A DNA stretch of 33,136 bases from an uncultured Eggerthellaceae bacterium (GCA_946618265.1 CAMOLA010000025.1:1-33136); one strand, 5' to 3'. Positions 15,667-23,688 are shown, numbered from the stretch's first letter. Numbers and translations: made by a program. The notes: a model not told the origin generated them from the sequence alone.

Positions 15667-16161
15667 ATGAACGACGAAACCCTTGCAAGCATCATCGAGC
15701 GACTCGGGCTCGTTCCGCTCGGGCGCGAAGGCGGCCTGCATGTAAACACGTACGTAAGCGAACAGCGCACGGCGGATGGCGAAATCGCGGGCACGTGCAT
15801 TTTCTACCTGCTGCGCGGCAACGCGTTCTCCCATCTGCATCGGTTAACTGGAGACGAGATCTACCACTTCTACCTCGGCGACCCAGTGGAAATGCTCGAA
15901 CTATTCGAAGACGGCACGAGCCGCACAACCATCCTCGGGCCCGATATCCTAAACGGGCAAGAAGTGCAGCATCTCGTGCGCGCGGGCACGTGGCAAGGCT
16001 CCCGCTTGGCCGAAGGCGGATCATGGGCGCTGCTTGGCACCACCATGTGCCCAGGCTATTCGGACGAGAGCTACACGCATGGCAATGCTGCCGAACTCAC
16101 CGCCCGCTACCCCAGCCGCGCCCAGGAAATCGCCCTCCTGACCGGCAACCCGCAACACTAG
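15667..16161 (+). CDS. Cupin-fold protein (DUF985/Cupin_5 family)
   Basis: A 164-residue cytosolic protein with the Cupin_5 (PF06172) pattern: IIERLGLVPLGREGGLHVNTY, TCIFYLLRGNAFSHLHRLTGDEIYHFYLGDP, and SWALLGTTMCPGYS. The SHLHRLTGDEIYHFY stretch supplies the His/Glu residues of the cupin metal or ligand pocket. The family includes sugar isomerase-like or epimerase-like proteins without a settled reaction, so no function is assigned. AAGGA lies about 6 nt before the ATG. Convergent with rsmJ; the 130 nt between them show no palindrome. Confidence 0.88.
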   Translation: MNDETLASIIERLGLVPLGREGGLHVNTYVSEQRTADGEIAGTCIFYLLRGNAFSHLHRLTGDEIYHFYLGDPVEMLELFEDGTSRTTILGPDILNGQEVQHLVRAGTWQGSRLAEGGSWALLGTTMCPGYSDESYTHGNAAELTARYPSRAQEIALLTGNPQH

Positions 16162-16291
16162 CCAGCCACCCTCCACCCGCACAGCTCACATACGCCTTAT
16201 CTGGGCCCTCACCGTTCGGGCTGATCAGGTGTAAAGAACGTTAACAGGATACGCCGCAAGCGCGGAGCCACCGGCGACGCAGTCACGCCCG

Positions 16292-17083
16292 TCAGCGCGC
16301 TTGCACGATGCAGTCGTAGCGCACGGCTTTGCCGGCCAGCGAATAGCTCGGTTTTCGCCCGGCCAAATAGGGGCCCTTGACCGGGCGTTTCACGATCACC
16401 TTGTGCGCGCGGGAAGAAAGCGCGGCGTCCAGAAGCGCCGCTTCGTCATCGCACGGGCGCTCGAGACGCTGCAAGAGCTGCAGCTTTTTCTTCACCTGGG
16501 CGTTCTTCTGCTTGCCGGGAAACATCGGGTCGAGCAGCACAACGTCCGGCACGTCATCGAGGCTCGCAAGTGCCTCCACGCTGTCGGCATTCGTTACGCT
16601 CATGCGCGCCACGATGAATGCGAGTCGAGGGTCATCAGCGGCACGACAAATCTCGTCTTGCAGGAGCAAGGCGATAACCGGATTGCGCTCGTACAGCCGC
16701 ACTTCGAACCCGGCAGCTGCCAGCAACAGCGAATCCTCGCCAAAACCAGCAGTCGCATCAATGGCAAGGGGCCGAACCTGCTGGTCGGGCCCAGCCTGGC
16801 AAGGCGCCGATTCGTCCGACTGGTCCATGACGCCCGCCTGCGTTGCAGCAGCACGCTCGCCGCCTGGCCGCCTCGACTGCTTCACCTTGGCGACTCGCAC
16901 CAGAAGCTCGCGGTTCAGGCGAGCTGGGGCCAGACGGCTGGTCATCTTAGAGAAATCCGGCCGCACCGACATGCGTCCGTCGGAAAGCATGAGCCCGCGC
17001 TCATCCTCTTCGAGGGTCAAGCACGCTTTTTCGAGCAATGCGTCGATGGCTTCCAAATTCACGCCTCCAGCCGTGGAATTCAT
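16292..17083 (-). CDS. rsmJ: 16S rRNA (guanine1516-N2)-methyltransferase RsmJ-like
   Basis: A 263-residue class I SAM-dependent methyltransferase. DFSKMTSRLAPARLNRELLVRV matches the N-terminal part of RsmJ; AIDATAGFGEDSLLLAAAGF is the SAM-binding motif I; YERNPVIALLLQDE follows as motif II; VVLLDPMFPGKQKNAQVKKK and VIVKRPVKGPYLAG are the RsmJ-specific catalytic and RNA-side motifs. RsmJ methylates G1516 of 16S rRNA. A 35-residue insertion (about residues 70-105, Gln/Ala/Ser-rich) separates the N-terminal part from motif I and looks like a lineage-specific linker. Start assigned at 17083; no strong ribosome binding site is seen, so a nearby alternative is possible. On the same strand as hypD but separated by a family B palindrome. 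Confidence 0.85.
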   Translation of the reverse strand: MNSTAGGVNLEAIDALLEKACLTLEEDERGLMLSDGRMSVRPDFSKMTSRLAPARLNRELLVRVAKVKQSRRPGGERAAATQAGVMDQSDESAPCQAGPDQQVRPLAIDATAGFGEDSLLLAAAGFEVRLYERNPVIALLLQDEICRAADDPRLAFIVARMSVTNADSVEALASLDDVPDVVLLDPMFPGKQKNAQVKKKLQLLQRLERPCDDEAALLDAALSSRAHKVIVKRPVKGPYLAGRKPSYSLAGKAVRYDCIVQAR

Positions 17084-17161
17084 ACCGAGATTCCTTACGT
17101 ATTATAATCGGGGATACGAACCATTACGACCTCCAAGACGGCAGGCGAGACCGACCAAATT

Positions 17162-17192
17162 GTCATAAAAGGGAACGGTCCCTTCTTATGAC
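17162..17192. repeat. Palindrome family B, copy 2 (imperfect)
   Basis: GTCATAAAAGGGAAC, central G, GTCCCTTCTTATGAC. It lies between the start of rsmJ and the end of hypD (both minus strand), 122 nt beyond the hypD stop. Confidence 0.88.
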
Positions 17193-17313
17193 TATTTGCG
17201 CAGCTTGGAGCAGTGATGGCACACCCCCCAAGCGCGGCGGCCTTGACGAGGCATGGCGCGCACGAGCAGCCGGCAGTACAGGCCGTGGGACAATCCCAAG
17301 TGCGCAGGCGCAG

Positions 17314-18432
17314 CTAGTAATACCGGTAGTACGCGGCGCAGCTGCCTTCGCTCGAGACCATGCAGGGACCGACGGGGTTTTCGGGCGTGCACACCTTGCG
17401 GAACAGCGGGCATTCGCTCGGTGCGAGATGCGCGCGCAACACGTCCCCGCAGCGGCAACCACGCGGTTCGACCGTCGGCTCCACGTCGGGCTGGAAACGT
17501 CGCACGGCATCGAAGGCCGCAAACTCTTCGCGCAGCTTGTAGCCGCTTCCCTCGATGTCGCCCAAACCGCGCCACGTCGCGGTGCACGTTTCGAACACCT
17601 CGTCGATGGCAGCAACGGCATGCGGATTGCCTTGCGGCATGACGCCGCGCGCGTAGGCGATCTCGATTTCGGCACGGCCTTCGTGCAGCTGGCGCATGAT
17701 CATGGCGATGCCCTGCAAGATATCGACCGGTTCGAATCCCGTGATGACGCCCGGCACGCCATAGCGCTCGGCCAGGAACCGATACGGCTCGGACCCGATG
17801 ATGGTGCTCACGTGCCCGGGCAAAATGAGCGCATCGACCTTGAGCTGCGGGTCGGCAACGATGGCCTCCAGCGCGCCCGGCATGTTCTTGTGCGCCCCGA
17901 AAATGCTGAAATTATCGAGCCCCAGCTGGGCGGCGCGCTTCACGGCACGCGCAACCAGCGGTGTCGTGGTTTCGAACCCCACGCCGACGAACACGATTTG
18001 CCGATCGGGCTGCGCTTGCGCAAGCGTGAGCGCGTCGAGCGGCGAATACACGATCTGAATCGAGCGGCCAGCCGCCTGCTCGGCAAGCAGGCTCGACGTC
18101 GAACCCGGTACGCGGGTCATGTCGCCGAACGTGGCAATGGTCACGCCAGGTACGCGCGACAGCGCGATGACCGTGTCGATGTCGTGGTTGGACGTGACGC
18201 ACACCGGACAGCCCGGCCCGCTGGCCAGGCGAGTCCCCTCGGGCATGAGGTCGCGGATGCCCGCACGCGCAATGGACACCGTGTGCGTGCCGCACACTTC
18301 CATGAGCGTGGCCCCACCGGCCGGCGTCAGCTTTTCGATAGTGCGAACAAGCTCGCGTGCGAGCTTGGGATCCTTGAACTTGGCAAGTTCGGCCTGAAAA
18401 CCCGCCCCTTCGGACACGTCTCCCGCCGGCAT
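17314..18432 (-). CDS. hypD: Hydrogenase maturation protein HypD
   Basis: A 372-residue iron-sulfur protein, the same length as E. coli HypD. Signatures: LMEVCGTHTVSIARAGI, LASGPGCPVCVTS (the two redox cysteines), FVGVGFETTTPLVA, FGAHKNMPGAL, LILPGHVSTIIG, and a C-terminal cysteine cluster (RGCRCGD, PSECPLF, VGPCMVSSEGSC) that binds a [4Fe-4S] cluster. With HypC it assembles the Fe(CN)2CO group of NiFe hydrogenases. Its ATG overlaps the TGA of hypC by one base (TGATG), which points to translational coupling. No hypE, hypF, hypA, hypB or hydrogenase gene is in the window; downstream is a family B palindrome and then rsmJ. Confidence 0.96.
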   Translation of the reverse strand: MPAGDVSEGAGFQAELAKFKDPKLARELVRTIEKLTPAGGATLMEVCGTHTVSIARAGIRDLMPEGTRLASGPGCPVCVTSNHDIDTVIALSRVPGVTIATFGDMTRVPGSTSSLLAEQAAGRSIQIVYSPLDALTLAQAQPDRQIVFVGVGFETTTPLVARAVKRAAQLGLDNFSIFGAHKNMPGALEAIVADPQLKVDALILPGHVSTIIGSEPYRFLAERYGVPGVITGFEPVDILQGIAMIMRQLHEGRAEIEIAYARGVMPQGNPHAVAAIDEVFETCTATWRGLGDIEGSGYKLREEFAAFDAVRRFQPDVEPTVEPRGCRCGDVLRAHLAPSECPLFRKVCTPENPVGPCMVSSEGSCAAYYRYY

Positions 18433-18686
18433 CAGGCTACCGCCTCGCCGTCGAACATCGGGTCGTCGACGAGCTCGGCCATGGTCTTGATGAGCTCGAG
18501 CGTCTCGGCGGCATACTGCTCATCGACCACCTCGATGGCAAACCCGGCATGCACGAGGACATAGTCGCCCACCTGCGCTTCGGGCGTCAGGTCGACGGCG
18601 ATGTCGCGCATGGCGCCCATCGCGGTCACGCGCGCCATTCCCCCATCCAGCATTTCGGTGATCTGCATCGGTATAGCAAGGCACAT
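18432..18686 (-). CDS. hypC: Hydrogenase assembly chaperone HypC
   Basis: An 84-residue HypC/HybG family protein. It starts MCLAIPMQI, where Cys2 carries the Fe(CN)2CO precursor together with HypD, and has the family block VGDYVLVHAGFAIEVVDEQYA. Length and motif are normal. GAGGA is 6 nt before the ATG, which decides this start over an ATG 30 codons upstream; HypC needs Met-Cys at its N-terminus. Overlaps hypD by one base. Promoter not certain; TAGAAT on the minus strand at 18821-18826 is a candidate. Confidence 0.95.
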   Translation of the reverse strand: MCLAIPMQITEMLDGGMARVTAMGAMRDIAVDLTPEAQVGDYVLVHAGFAIEVVDEQYAAETLELIKTMAELVDDPMFDGEAVA

Positions 18687-18945
18687 AGTTCGTCCTCGAT
18701 TTCGCTCTTTCGCCATCATGCGGCATTTCGGGCCAAGAAGCACCGGTCCGACAGCGCATGCTGCGATAAATCCCACGTAGCGCCAGGCCCTTTGCGGACC
18801 CCGCCTTCTCTTTTAACGCCATTCTAACGCGAAGCCCCGCCGCGCCCCCGCCCGTCCACAAACCGCACGCACTTCATTCGGCGGAAGGAATCGAGGGCCG
18901 GTTGCACGGACCGAATGCGCGCGAGAACGCATGCGGTGCGCATCT

Positions 18946-18975
18946 CGTCATTCCGAGCCGAAGGCGAAGAATCCC
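18946..18975. repeat. CGTCATTCCGAG-type intergenic repeat
   Basis: CGTCATTCCGAG followed by GAAGGCGAAGAATCCC resembles the GTCATTC(T/C)GAGCGAAGCGAAGAATC motif that I recall as a widespread dispersed intergenic repeat in many bacterial phyla. Only one clear copy is in this window; the inverted repeat at 13853-13943 has a distant look-alike (GTCATTCAGAAGGCCGAAAT). Confidence 0.5.
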
Positions 18976-19016
18976 CGCAAAGCGGAGGCCCGGGCAACGA
19001 GAACATCACCCGAGCG

Positions 19017-19043
19017 CATAAAAAGGGACCGTCCCCTTTTACG
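19017..19043. repeat. Palindrome family B, copy 3 (imperfect)
   Basis: CATAAAAAGGGAC, central C, GTCCCCTTTTACG, followed by ATTTTT on the plus strand. Lies 88 nt before the phosphatase start. Confidence 0.88.
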
Positions 19044-19113
19044 ATTTTTGGCAGCCTCTCGGGAGCGATGGACGCCGGCCACTCCCCCTCTGGCTCGAAT
19101 CGCCAAAATCAGC

Positions 19114-19119
19114 TAGACT
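19114..19119 (+). promoter_or_regulatory. Candidate -10 box of the phosphatase gene
   Basis: TAGACT lies 12 nt before the ATG at 19132, so the leader would be about 5 nt. No ribosome binding site is visible, in line with a nearly leaderless mRNA. Confidence 0.35.
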
Positions 19120-19131
19120 TGTTCGGGCAAA

Positions 19132-19941
19132 ATGACCGAATTATCTCGAGGGACCACAACCACATTGAACGTCATCGAATTACAAGGCGCCGACAACGTG
19201 CGCGACCTTGGGGGAATGCCCGTGCAAGGCGCGCGCTCGGTTGCGCCGGGGCTGTTTTTCCGCGGCAGCGCGCTGAACGGCATCACCGATCGCGACCGCA
19301 CCACCCTGCTCGAAGACCTCGGCATCACCTGCGTAATCGATTTGCGCTGCGGATGGGAGCTCGAGGAAAAGCCCGACGTCGAGATTGACGGCATCGACTA
19401 CCTGCACATCCCGTTTTACGACTTGGAAAAGGTGGGCATCGAATACACCGAGCCGGCCGAAGGTACCAAGGTGGTCGGGCGCGACGTCGCATGCAATCCG
19501 ACCCGTTTCTACCGGTCGCTGCCCAATCCGCTGACCGTCCGCCAGATGCGCGCGGGAATCACCGAAGTATTCGAGCGGGCCGAACGCGGGCAGGCCGTGT
19601 ACGTGCATTGCAGCGGCGGCAAGGACCGCGCCGGCACGTTCACCGTGCTGTTGCTGACCATCCTCGGCGCCAACCGCGACGACATCCTCGAAGATTACCT
19701 GTTCACCAACGTGGCCCGCGACAAGAACTACGACGCCATGCTCGCGCGGTTCATGCGCTTCGCCGGCGACGAGCAACGCGCCCGCGAGCTGGTCGATTCC
19801 CATCGCGCGCTGCCCGAAAACCTCGACGCGTTCTACGGGGCCATCGAAGCGCGCTACGGCAGCATGGACTCGTTCGTACGCAACCAGCTTGGCATCAGCG
19901 ACGAGCGCCGCGAGCAAATCCGCGCCGCCTGCACCCGCTAG
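19132..19941 (+). CDS. Tyrosine-protein phosphatase (Y_phosphatase3 family)
   Basis: A 269-residue protein with the PF13350 layout: NVRDLGGMPV and LFFRGSALNGIT near the N-terminus, CVIDLRCGWELEEKPD, and the P-loop VHCSGGKDRAGTFT at about residues 158-171 with catalytic Cys and Arg. The family removes phosphate from phosphotyrosine or phosphoinositides; related enzymes in pathogens are secreted, but no signal peptide is visible here, so it probably acts in the cytosol. The C-terminal stretch ENLDAFYGAIEARYGSMDSF is typical of the family. The start lacks a ribosome binding site; an internal start would remove the NVRDLGG motif. Two fused palindromes follow 11 nt after the stop codon. Confidence 0.9.
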   Translation: MTELSRGTTTTLNVIELQGADNVRDLGGMPVQGARSVAPGLFFRGSALNGITDRDRTTLLEDLGITCVIDLRCGWELEEKPDVEIDGIDYLHIPFYDLEKVGIEYTEPAEGTKVVGRDVACNPTRFYRSLPNPLTVRQMRAGITEVFERAERGQAVYVHCSGGKDRAGTFTVLLLTILGANRDDILEDYLFTNVARDKNYDAMLARFMRFAGDEQRARELVDSHRALPENLDAFYGAIEARYGSMDSFVRNQLGISDERREQIRAACTR

Positions 19942-19951
19942 CGTGGAGCAC

Positions 19952-19982
19952 TATCCATTTGGGGACAGTCCCCAAATGGATA
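19952..19982. repeat. Palindrome family A, copy 2 (perfect, 31 nt)
   Basis: Arm TATCCATTTGGGGAC, central A, exact reverse complement. Lies 11 nt after the phosphatase stop codon. Confidence 0.95.
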
Positions 19983-20002
19983 AAGGGAGACTCCCTTTCG
20001 GT
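19982..20002. repeat. Palindrome family C, copy 6 (left arm truncated)
   Basis: AAAGGGAG, central A, CTCCCTTTCGGTC. The GACCG of the left arm is missing and replaced by the end of the adjoining family A copy, so the two elements are fused. Confidence 0.85.
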
Positions 20003-20100
20003 CAGTGCCTGACGGCGTCGGGGCTTCCGCCCACACGAGCTCCAACTCGGCGCCGCACTGAACCTTCGACAAGTCCGGATTCTGCGTAAAACGCACCTCT

Positions 20101-20136
20101 GATTATACATTTGGGGACTGTCCCCAAATGTATATC
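20101..20136. repeat. Palindrome family A, copy 3
   Basis: Same as copy 1 (arm GATTATACATTTGGGGAC, central T) with one base lost from the right arm. It ends 3 nt before the stop codon of the kinase-like gene. Confidence 0.93.
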
Positions 20137-20138
20137 GC

Positions 20139-21230
20139 CTACAGGGCAAAGCACTCCGCTGCGAGCATTTCCATGAAGTCGTCCGACAGGTAGACGGGCA
20201 GCTTGCGGGCGGTCTTGTCGGTAGTATGCGCGCCAACAGCGCCGTCGGCCCAACCGTACGTGATGAGCGCGCGGCAGCACCAGGTGACCGAGCGCAACGC
20301 CGTCATCATGCGAAACGCCCGGAACCGCTCGTCGAAGTTGCCGCGAGGAAAGCGCCCGTCAACCGCACGCCAGTAATCTTCGACGAACGCATCGACGTCG
20401 CGCGCGGGAAACAGGAAGTCGCTATCCCAGAACGTCGTCGTCGGCGTCACGAAATACGCCACATCCTGGGCAACCTCGCCGATGATGGGCCGCTCCCAAT
20501 CCACGAACGAGCCGGGATCCGCGCAAAAGCGCCCCGTCGGCCCCGCCTGCGCAGCCGCGCGGGCCGAACGCTCGGATATGAGGAAATGCGAAGGTAGCGT
20601 TTCGGTGTTAACGATGTGGACGCAATCGGCCGAATCGCAGGGAATGCGCGTCATCGGCTCGGCAGCGGCGATGAATGCCCGCGCCCACCGCGTGATGCGC
20701 GCGTCCTCGAACGCCGACGAACGGTACACCTCGAACCGCTGCAAGCATTCTTCGTAAAGGTCGACGAGCGGGTCGCGCGGCCTGAACAACGCGCAATCCT
20801 CGCCCACGGGCACCGCATGGACATCCGCCATGATCTGGGCGGCGCATCGCAAATCGCCCGGCCGCAGGTGGTCGAAATCCAACTCATCGCCTTCGCGGAA
20901 CCCTATGACCAGCGCCCCCTTGCCCGGCGCGTCCGCCGAATTGTCCAGATACATCGGCTCGGGCGTACGCCCGCTCGGCACCAGCGCCCGCAAGGCCGCA
21001 AACTCGTAAGCTACCTGGTCGTCGTGAAACGGCTGGGAGGCCACGTTGACGCGCAGCACGAACTTCCGCCCTGCGGAATCGGCGAACCAGTAGTTGAGGT
21101 TGTGCTCGCCCATCCCCAGATCGTGAAGCTCGAGCCCCGAGCGGTCCTCGATGCCGATCGCCGCGCCCAAAGAGTCGTTGCCGCGCACGTAGTCCAGCAG
21201 CTCCCGCTTGTCTCGCTCGTTGCGCCCCAT
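20139..21230 (-). CDS. Aminoglycoside phosphotransferase/choline kinase-fold protein with atypical catalytic loop
   Basis: A 363-residue cytosolic protein of the APH kinase-like fold. Visible parts: glycine-containing N-lobe (LHDLGMGEHNLNYWFADS), the ATP-site lysine region (KFVLRVNVASQ), an acidic E-type helix (YEFAALRAL), and FVDWERPIIGEVAQDVAYF, where DWE replaces the metal-binding DFG/DFE. The catalytic loop, normally HGDLxPxN, reads VNTETLPSHFLI at about residues 207-218: no HxD and His instead of the metal Asn. It may phosphorylate a small hydroxyl compound, or be a weak or inactive kinase. Start set to the third in-frame codon option (ATG 21230, GGAG 9 nt upstream); ATG 21236 and TTG 21245 are alternatives. 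Confidence 0.75.
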   Translation of the reverse strand: MGRNERDKRELLDYVRGNDSLGAAIGIEDRSGLELHDLGMGEHNLNYWFADSAGRKFVLRVNVASQPFHDDQVAYEFAALRALVPSGRTPEPMYLDNSADAPGKGALVIGFREGDELDFDHLRPGDLRCAAQIMADVHAVPVGEDCALFRPRDPLVDLYEECLQRFEVYRSSAFEDARITRWARAFIAAAEPMTRIPCDSADCVHIVNTETLPSHFLISERSARAAAQAGPTGRFCADPGSFVDWERPIIGEVAQDVAYFVTPTTTFWDSDFLFPARDVDAFVEDYWRAVDGRFPRGNFDERFRAFRMMTALRSVTWCCRALITYGWADGAVGAHTTDKTARKLPVYLSDDFMEMLAAECFAL

Positions 21231-21413
21231 ATCCATCCGCTCCAAATCCGCAATCCTATTTCACGCATCACGAGGATACCACGCCGGCGATTTTCGAACG
21301 GCAAGACAGCACGCCCATCGTGAAGCGGGCCAAAGGTCGCCGGGCCGGCGCGTGAATACCGGCCCGGCTTAGCGGGAAGGGAATGGGCAGCGTGGCGCGC
21401 CGCCCGGGTTGAG

Positions 21414-23492
21414 CTATTTCACTTCGACCTTCACGGTCACGGTCTTGGTCACAGGTTCGAAGGACGCGTTACCGGCAGCCTTCACCTCCACGGTCACCTT
21501 GTAGGTGCCCTTCTTCAGCTTCTTGCCCAGCTTGAGCATGCCTCCCGCGGCCAGCTTGATCTTCCTCCTGGCCTGCTTGAGGAGCTTCTTCTTGGCCTTG
21601 ACCTTGACGATCTTGTAGGAGACCGCGCCCTCGGCGCCGGAGACCGTCACGGCCCGGACCTTGCGGGCCCTCTTCTTGAGCTTCTTGGCCTTGGCCTTCA
21701 CGGATTTGGCCTTCACCTTCATCGGGTTGGCCGCCTTCGCCCCGGCCTCGCCGGAGGGGCCGCCCGCCTTATCGCCGGACTCGGGACCCTGCCCTGAATC
21801 ATCGCCGCCTGAGCCGGGCGGCTCGGCGACGGGGTCGTACACCTCGAAGGGCACGGACACGCTCACCGAGTCGTATCCCAACCGCTCGGACGCGTCGGCG
21901 CCGAGAAGCGCGACGATGCGGTACGACCCGACCGAAGTCGGCGCGACGCGGCTCGACGCGCCGGTCGCCTGGTTCGCGTAGCGCAGCTCGTAATCCGATG
22001 CGGCGAGCTGTGAGCCGCCGGCCGAGACGACGACGCGCGGGATCACGCGGGCTCCAGTGAAGGCCGCCCGCGTAGGATCGACCCGCATGCGCACCGCGTC
22101 GGAGTCCACCTCGATCTGGGCGATCGCAGTGCCGCTGTAGTTCCCGGCCCCTCTCACCACGACGGTTACGGCCGCGGTCCCCGCATCGCTCGCGAACGAC
22201 GCCGACACCGACGCCTCGAAATCGCCCGGGCCGAGCGCATGGCCGCCGAGCGCCGCCATGACGTCGAGGGCCCCGCCCGACGACACGACCCCCACCTCGG
22301 CGCCCGCGATCGACGCGCGCGCGATCGACCAGGGGATCTCCCTCAAGGTCGTCGTACCATCACTCCAAGTCCACCCATCAGCAGGCGCGGCATAAGCCAC
22401 GTAGTCGCCCGCGTCGGTTGCCGCGCACACCCCCGAAAGAACGCATCCCTCACCGGCGGTCACGCCAACCTGCTCGCCGCCATTGTAGACAAGGCCTTCC
22501 GATGCCTTGGGAACGTGCGCCTGCGGTGCCGGGCTGTCGGATACCACCACGCGCACGCAAGCGGGACTGCTCACTACCTTTCCCGTAGACGAGCTCTTGC
22601 CGCCGTCTACCCATGCATAGTACGTACCAGGCTCGTCGAACGTCAGCTCCACCGCGCCTTTCGCGTCGGTTGTAGCATGACCGGCCGCCGAAGCGTTGTT
22701 GGGGAAGTCGTCATAGACCTCACCCCACCAAACCGTCCAACCAGACTCGGGCGTATATGCCGTCCCACTCGGAGCGCTCGAATCCTCGAACGCTCGCACC
22801 AGGCGCGCAGCAAACGGCTCGCCGGTCTGCGCCACATACGTATGCGTTGCCGTTCCATCGGCATCGAGGAAGAAATGGAACCCTGCATCGCCATCGCTCC
22901 AGAACGACCAATCCGAATAATGCGCAACTGTGAGCGTATCGCCGTCTTTCAGCGGCAACACATCCGAAGTTGCGCCCATCCCCGCTCCGAGTGAGCCGTC
23001 CATCGGATAGCGGCCATTTACGTAGTAGAGGAAATTCTCGTCATCGCCCCAATACTGCTTGATGTAGCTCGAGTGCGGATCGCCCGTAACCTGCATGTTC
23101 GGGTTGGCGGCGTAGAGTGCCTCCGCGTAGGCGAACAGCTGCAGGAACGTGCACTCATACTCGTAGGGGGCGTCCGTGGGCGCCGCCAGCTTGTAGTCAC
23201 CCAAACCGCATTCGTCGAGGTCAAACTCGCATACCTCGGCCAGGTCGATCGGCACGTTGGCCATCACGACCCCCGGCACGTTGCCACCCGACACGCCGAA
23301 CTTGGCATCGTGCGAATACGAGAAGTACACCGTGCCGGAAAGCTGGTGGTACTTGTCCTTCTCCGCGCCCGCCGCCAGGGTGCCGTCGGCATGCGCCCTG
23401 GCCGGGAAAGCGAATGCGAAGGCGAGGATGAGCGCCGCCGACAAGGCGAGAGTCGCCGTCCACGCGCCCCGTTGCCTTATGCGAGTTCCCAT
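21414..23492 (-). CDS. Secreted surface protein with DUF4430-like domain and lysine-rich C-terminal domain
   Basis: A 692-residue exported protein. Residues 1-36 are a signal peptide (TLALSAALILAFAFAF, cleavage after ARAHA). Residues about 110-200 (FLQLFAYAEALYAANP, then NFLYYVNGRYPMDG and VLPLKDGDTLTVAHYSDW) resemble DUF4430, the bacterial relative of the transcobalamin C-terminal domain. Next come Ig-like segments, one of the type LVYNGGEQVGV ... DAGDYVAYA ... WSIARA seen in many surface adhesins. A Gly/Ser/Asp-rich linker leads to a C-terminal domain of about 100 residues rich in lysine (NPMKVKAKSVKAKAKKLKK to GTYKVTVEVKAAGN) that recurs at the end of the 1987-aa protein upstream. No LPXTG motif, so this domain may hold the protein on the wall by charge. 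Start: GGAGGA 4-5 nt before the ATG. The leader is highly structured. Confidence 0.8.
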   Translation of the reverse strand: MGTRIRQRGAWTATLALSAALILAFAFAFPARAHADGTLAAGAEKDKYHQLSGTVYFSYSHDAKFGVSGGNVPGVVMANVPIDLAEVCEFDLDECGLGDYKLAAPTDAPYEYECTFLQLFAYAEALYAANPNMQVTGDPHSSYIKQYWGDDENFLYYVNGRYPMDGSLGAGMGATSDVLPLKDGDTLTVAHYSDWSFWSDGDAGFHFFLDADGTATHTYVAQTGEPFAARLVRAFEDSSAPSGTAYTPESGWTVWWGEVYDDFPNNASAAGHATTDAKGAVELTFDEPGTYYAWVDGGKSSSTGKVVSSPACVRVVVSDSPAPQAHVPKASEGLVYNGGEQVGVTAGEGCVLSGVCAATDAGDYVAYAAPADGWTWSDGTTTLREIPWSIARASIAGAEVGVVSSGGALDVMAALGGHALGPGDFEASVSASFASDAGTAAVTVVVRGAGNYSGTAIAQIEVDSDAVRMRVDPTRAAFTGARVIPRVVVSAGGSQLAASDYELRYANQATGASSRVAPTSVGSYRIVALLGADASERLGYDSVSVSVPFEVYDPVAEPPGSGGDDSGQGPESGDKAGGPSGEAGAKAANPMKVKAKSVKAKAKKLKKRARKVRAVTVSGAEGAVSYKIVKVKAKKKLLKQARRKIKLAAGGMLKLGKKLKKGTYKVTVEVKAAGNASFEPVTKTVTVKVEVK

Positions 23493-23515
23493 CTCGTCCT
23501 CCTCTAATATTCCCA

Positions 23516-23552
23516 GGAGAGCAGGATGAAAAACGACTTCATCCCGCGCTCC
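23516..23552 (-). promoter_or_regulatory. Leader hairpin 2 of the DUF4430-like gene
   Basis: 15-nt arms (13 pairs plus one G-U on the minus strand; GGATGAA/TTCATCC core) around a 7-nt loop. It ends 11 nt before the AGGAGG ribosome binding site. Confidence 0.6.
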
Positions 23553-23572
23553 GACAAACTGCACACTCCCTT

Positions 23573-23624
23573 GCCATTCGAAAACACATCACGCGCAGCA
23601 TACGCTGATTTGCTTTCGAATGGC
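23573..23624 (-). promoter_or_regulatory. Leader hairpin 1 of the DUF4430-like gene
   Basis: Perfect 11-bp stem (GCCATTCGAAA/TTTCGAATGGC) enclosing a 30-nt region with a CAGC/GCTG sub-stem. With hairpin 2 it forms a structured 5' leader. No known riboswitch class recognised. Confidence 0.6.
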
Positions 23625-23688
23625 AGCCCACCCGCCGGCAGACTGGCAGCCTTGCACATTGACGGTGTCCCTATCATGGCAATCCGAA

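Larger units (their letters stand above)
18687..19131. other. Intergenic region between hypC and the phosphatase gene
   Basis: 445 nt between divergent genes without a supportable ORF. It holds a candidate hypC -10 (18821-18826, minus), a CGTCATTCCGAG-type repeat (18946-18975), a family B palindrome (19017-19043) and a TAGACT box (19114-19119). Confidence 0.7.

Noticed and set aside
17725..17750. GGTTCGAATCCC, resembling a tRNA T-arm
   Set aside because: It lies inside hypD with no matching acceptor or anticodon arms; a coincidence in coding sequence.
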